This document shows positions 32,125 through 33,922 of a stretch of DNA of 33,922 bases, one piece after another (positions within the stretch are counted from its first letter, which is position 1; each line of letters begins with the position of its first letter). The DNA is from Roseofilum acuticapitatum BLCC-M154 (GTDB lineage: Bacteria > Cyanobacteriota > Cyanobacteriia > Cyanobacteriales > Desertifilaceae). A program made the position numbers and the translations under genes. The stretch is from assembly GCF_030068475.1 (NCBI RefSeq), contig NZ_JAQOSP010000082.1:1-33922 (forward strand). Direction: 5' to 3'. The notes beneath the pieces are model-generated. The model was given only the letters and a program-made list of their open reading frames with translations. It searched no databases and was not told the DNA's origin.

Positions 32125-32721
32125 CGTCTCAGTTGCTCCAAGTCATAAAAGGGAAGCAGTTACAGGGTTCCCATTCGATTAGGGTTCCCCAATGGGGTGA
32201 TGAATTACAGAATCTTTAGATTATTTTTAGAAATCTATCAGCCTGGGATTTCATCAACTTGATTCAGTTTTCTGAGTGGGGATGGAGTTAACTGGACTCT
32301 CAAGGGTCTCAGCCAGACTGGGGGCCAGATTCAGAAAAGTTCAGTTTCTCAATCACTCAGAGGTTAGGGTAAGGGCTTTGTACTTACGGATTCCTAACGG
32401 TTCAGCCGTTTTGGGTTGTTTTTCACCGTCAGTCAATAGGTTTTCATGTTTTTTTATTAGCGGAATCAATTCAGATGGACTATGAGATTCTGCACCCTGA
32501 TTGGTTTATCTTGCTGGCTGTCTATCCTATGTTTTTTGCCAGTCTACCTTACTATAGATAGAGGTTACCTCAAGGGAAGTGACTTGGGTCAAAGGCCGCA
32601 TTAATCCTTATCACTAAGTAGGCTCAGAGGCAAAGATGTTCACAATTGTGAAAGCCATATCCAGATTGGGGTAGCCGAGATCTGACATCCATGGTCTTTC
32701 TTCTAATTTCACGCTCTAAAA
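32125..32721. other. 597-bp gap upstream of sigC and downstream of gpsA
   Basis: There is no convincing coding frame. The gap must contain the sigC promoter and a possibly long leader on the minus strand. Visible structure is limited to a small CCCC-AAT-GGGG hairpin at 32187-32197 and the 14-bp palindrome at 32639-32652. No clear terminator for gpsA is seen. Confidence 0.5.
32639..32652. promoter_or_regulatory. 14-bp perfect palindrome, candidate operator
   Basis: TTCACAA-TTGTGAA is a perfect inverted repeat about 515 bases upstream of the sigC start and 70 bases after the gpsA stop. It has no T-run, so it does not look like a terminator. It is not the CRP arrangement TGTGA-N6-TCACA. The regulator is unknown. 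Confidence 0.3.
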
Positions 32722-33672
32722 TCAGGATTCCGGCTTAATATCTCTTAACATCAGGGCATGAACCGCCTGATGGGGGCTGATTTTCCCTTGCAGTAATAAA
32801 TCAACCTGGGTACAGATGGGGATGGGAATGTGATGAGTTTGGGCCAGTTGAACTAAAACCTCTGTCGTATTAATGCCTTCTGCGGTTCCTTCCAGATGGT
32901 CGAGAATTTCCCATAGGGGTTTTTCTTGGGCCAGTTGATAGCCGACCTGATAGTTACGGCTCAGGGGACTATTACAGGTGGCTAAGAGATCTCCTAAACC
33001 GGAGAGGCCGTAAAAGGTTTCGGGTTTGGCTCCCCAGTGAGTGCCGATGCGGATCATTTCGGTTAAACCCCTGGTCAGTAAGCCAGCTTTGGCGTTGGTT
33101 CCTAGATGTAGGCCGTCACAGACTCCGGCGGCGATCGCCAAAACATTTTTTAAGGTTCCCCCCAACTCTACCCCTAGGGGGTCGTCGTTGGTATAGACCC
33201 GAAACCGGGAGGAAGAAAAGACCTGTTGCACCCATTGGGCCGCTTGGGGGTCTCGACTGGCAACGGTGGTGGCAGCAGGAAGCCCTTGATTAATCTCTTT
33301 GGAGAGATTGGGGCCGGCTAAAACGACGACGCTATGGTGAGGAAAGGCTTGTTGCCAGAGTTGGGAGGGGGTGATGCGATCGCTCGGATCGAGGCCTTTA
33401 GTGACGGTGACGATGACAGTAGAAGGCTCAAGTCCACAGGCTTGCACTTGCTCTACAACCGGTTTAACGCCTTTCATGGAGACAGCGCTGAGAACCAGGG
33501 AAGCGCCAGTAAGGGCTTCCGAGAGGGGGAGAGGGGCGCGACGAGACCAAATTTTAACCTGATGGTGGCGATCGCGGGCTAGTTGGGCTAGGGTTTGCCC
33601 CCATACTCCCCCGCCGATCAGGGCGATAGAGGTTGGCTCATCAGAGAAGGGGGATGATAGTTTAGAATTCAT
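32722..33672 (-). CDS. gpsA: NAD(P)-dependent glycerol-3-phosphate dehydrogenase GpsA, short form
   Basis: This enzyme reduces dihydroxyacetone phosphate to sn-glycerol 3-phosphate for membrane lipid synthesis. The 316-residue protein has the dinucleotide-binding motif as IALIGGGVWGQTLA (GGGVWG in place of the common GAGSWG) and AGPNLSKEI. The catalytic lysine region is ELGGTLKNVLAIAAG, and the substrate-binding segment is YGLSGLGDLLATCNSPLSRN. It lacks about 20 residues after the first beta-alpha-beta unit (WSRRAPLPLSEALTGAS instead of the longer ...YLPG... segment), as I recall for other cyanobacterial GpsA proteins. ATG 33672 was taken as start; the first 14 residues are probably a flexible leader. 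Confidence 0.94.
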   Translation of the reverse strand: MNSKLSSPFSDEPTSIALIGGGVWGQTLAQLARDRHHQVKIWSRRAPLPLSEALTGASLVLSAVSMKGVKPVVEQVQACGLEPSTVIVTVTKGLDPSDRITPSQLWQQAFPHHSVVVLAGPNLSKEINQGLPAATTVASRDPQAAQWVQQVFSSSRFRVYTNDDPLGVELGGTLKNVLAIAAGVCDGLHLGTNAKAGLLTRGLTEMIRIGTHWGAKPETFYGLSGLGDLLATCNSPLSRNYQVGYQLAQEKPLWEILDHLEGTAEGINTTEVLVQLAQTHHIPIPICTQVDLLLQGKISPHQAVHALMLRDIKPES

Positions 33673-33782
33673 GGATGTATTTCCAGTAGGGTGTTCTATT
33701 GATCTATCACCCTCCCCGCTCCAATGATATCAAGTTCGCTTATTCATGTCCGCGAAGCGGAAATACCCTAATTAAAAATCCA

Positions 33783-33804
33783 GGGAGCAAGATGCTCCCA
33801 CTCC
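33783..33804 (+). repeat. Inner 22-bp hairpin unit, copy A
   Basis: GGGAGCA-AGA-TGCTCCC followed by ACTCC. The inverted partner at 33825-33846 differs at four stem positions, all as paired changes that keep the hairpin. Confidence 0.7.
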
Positions 33805-33824
33805 AGTCAGATCAAAGAATTCGA

Positions 33825-33846
33825 GGAGTGCGGGCATCTTGCCCGC
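33825..33846 (-). repeat. Inner 22-bp hairpin unit, copy B (inverted)
   Basis: Read on the minus strand: GCGGGCA-AGA-TGCCCGC followed by ACTCC. Compared with copy A, a G-C pair became C-G and an A-T pair became G-C, with loop and flank unchanged. Confidence 0.7.
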
Positions 33847-33922
33847 TTCTTAACCAATTTTCATGTCCGCTTGCGGAAACCGGACTTGATATGACCCATG
33901 AAAAGAGAGAAAAGAAATTAAA

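Larger units (their letters stand above)
33727..33891. repeat. Nested inverted-repeat element upstream of gpsA
   Basis: The outer ends ATATCAAGTTCG and CGGACTTGATAT are inverted copies with one mismatch. Just inside each lies a TTCATGTCCGC-GCGGAAA hairpin (33743-33763 and 33860-33879). Inside those are two 22-bp units facing each other (33783-33804 and 33825-33846). No coding frame is present. It looks like a small composite MITE-like element. Confidence 0.65.

Noticed and set aside
32276-32485. A 69-codon frame upstream of sigC
   Set aside because: No ribosome binding site, no familiar protein features, and it lies antisense within the expected sigC leader.
32639-32652. gpsA terminator
   Set aside because: The palindrome lacks a following T-run on the minus strand; kept only as a candidate operator.
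1-33922. tRNA or rRNA genes
   Set aside because: No GGTTCGAATCC-type T-arm with matching acceptor and anticodon arms, and no rRNA-like conserved blocks noticed on either strand by eye; a covariance search would be decisive.

Overview
The window is chromosomal DNA from a cyanobacterium, most likely a filamentous Oscillatoriales-type strain (the order is a guess). The octamer GCGATCGC (HIP1) recurs throughout. Several genes have distinctly cyanobacterial partners or forms: a SigC-type group 2 sigma factor, a RelN-type antitoxin, a TIGR02652-type protein, a short GpsA, and an SH3b-NlpC/P60 endopeptidase. Heptanucleotide tandem repeats (STRR) and C/G-tract palindromic interspersed repeats also fit. 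I see no tRNA, rRNA, CRISPR array, transposase or phage gene.

Layout. Positions 1-4340 form an accessory-looking segment. A palindromic repeat is followed by a RelE/RelN-type toxin-antitoxin pair bracketed by a 74-bp direct duplication of the ureC promoter/start region. Then come intact ureC (urease alpha subunit) and an MNT-HEPN toxin-antitoxin cassette carrying a third gene, a HEPN paralogue whose RNase motif is lost. A small di-heme cytochrome c gene follows. Positions 4475-14310 hold a large hybrid sensor kinase, a DUF3352 lipoprotein, a gamma-carbonic anhydrase divergent from a TIGR02652-VOC gene pair, an orphan DesK/NarX-type histidine kinase, and a large anchored protein of unknown function. 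Copies of one palindromic repeat family sit at the convergent gene ends (7713-7853 and 14311-14625), and one supplies the last codons and stop of the hybrid kinase.

Positions 14656-25153 hold an Hsp20 chaperone, an isochorismatase-like hydrolase, a membrane zinc-ribbon protein, an HD-domain protein with a Fur-box-like upstream site, a DMT permease with a coiled-coil extension, and a PiT phosphate permease. These are followed by ruvC, an NlpC/P60 endopeptidase and an MscS-type channel. An array of (AACAATT) heptamers starts in the last codons of ruvC and ends directly at the start codon of the endopeptidase gene. Positions 25214-28383 are a compact minus-strand run: coaD, a coiled-coil protein, DUF2157, GDYXXLXY. 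Positions 28506-33672 hold a pentapeptide-repeat protein, an iron-type (FutC-like) ABC ATPase with a Fur-box-like site upstream, sigC and gpsA. The window ends in a nested inverted-repeat element with covarying hairpins.

Themes. Most genes are housekeeping or envelope/signalling functions read as monocistrons or short runs. The parts worth a second look are the ureC locus (toxin-antitoxin cassettes on both sides, one inserted with regeneration of the gene start), the dead HEPN paralogue, the interspersed repeat family that extends coding sequences, the 18-bp hairpin element nested inside one of those repeats, and two Fur-box-like sites.
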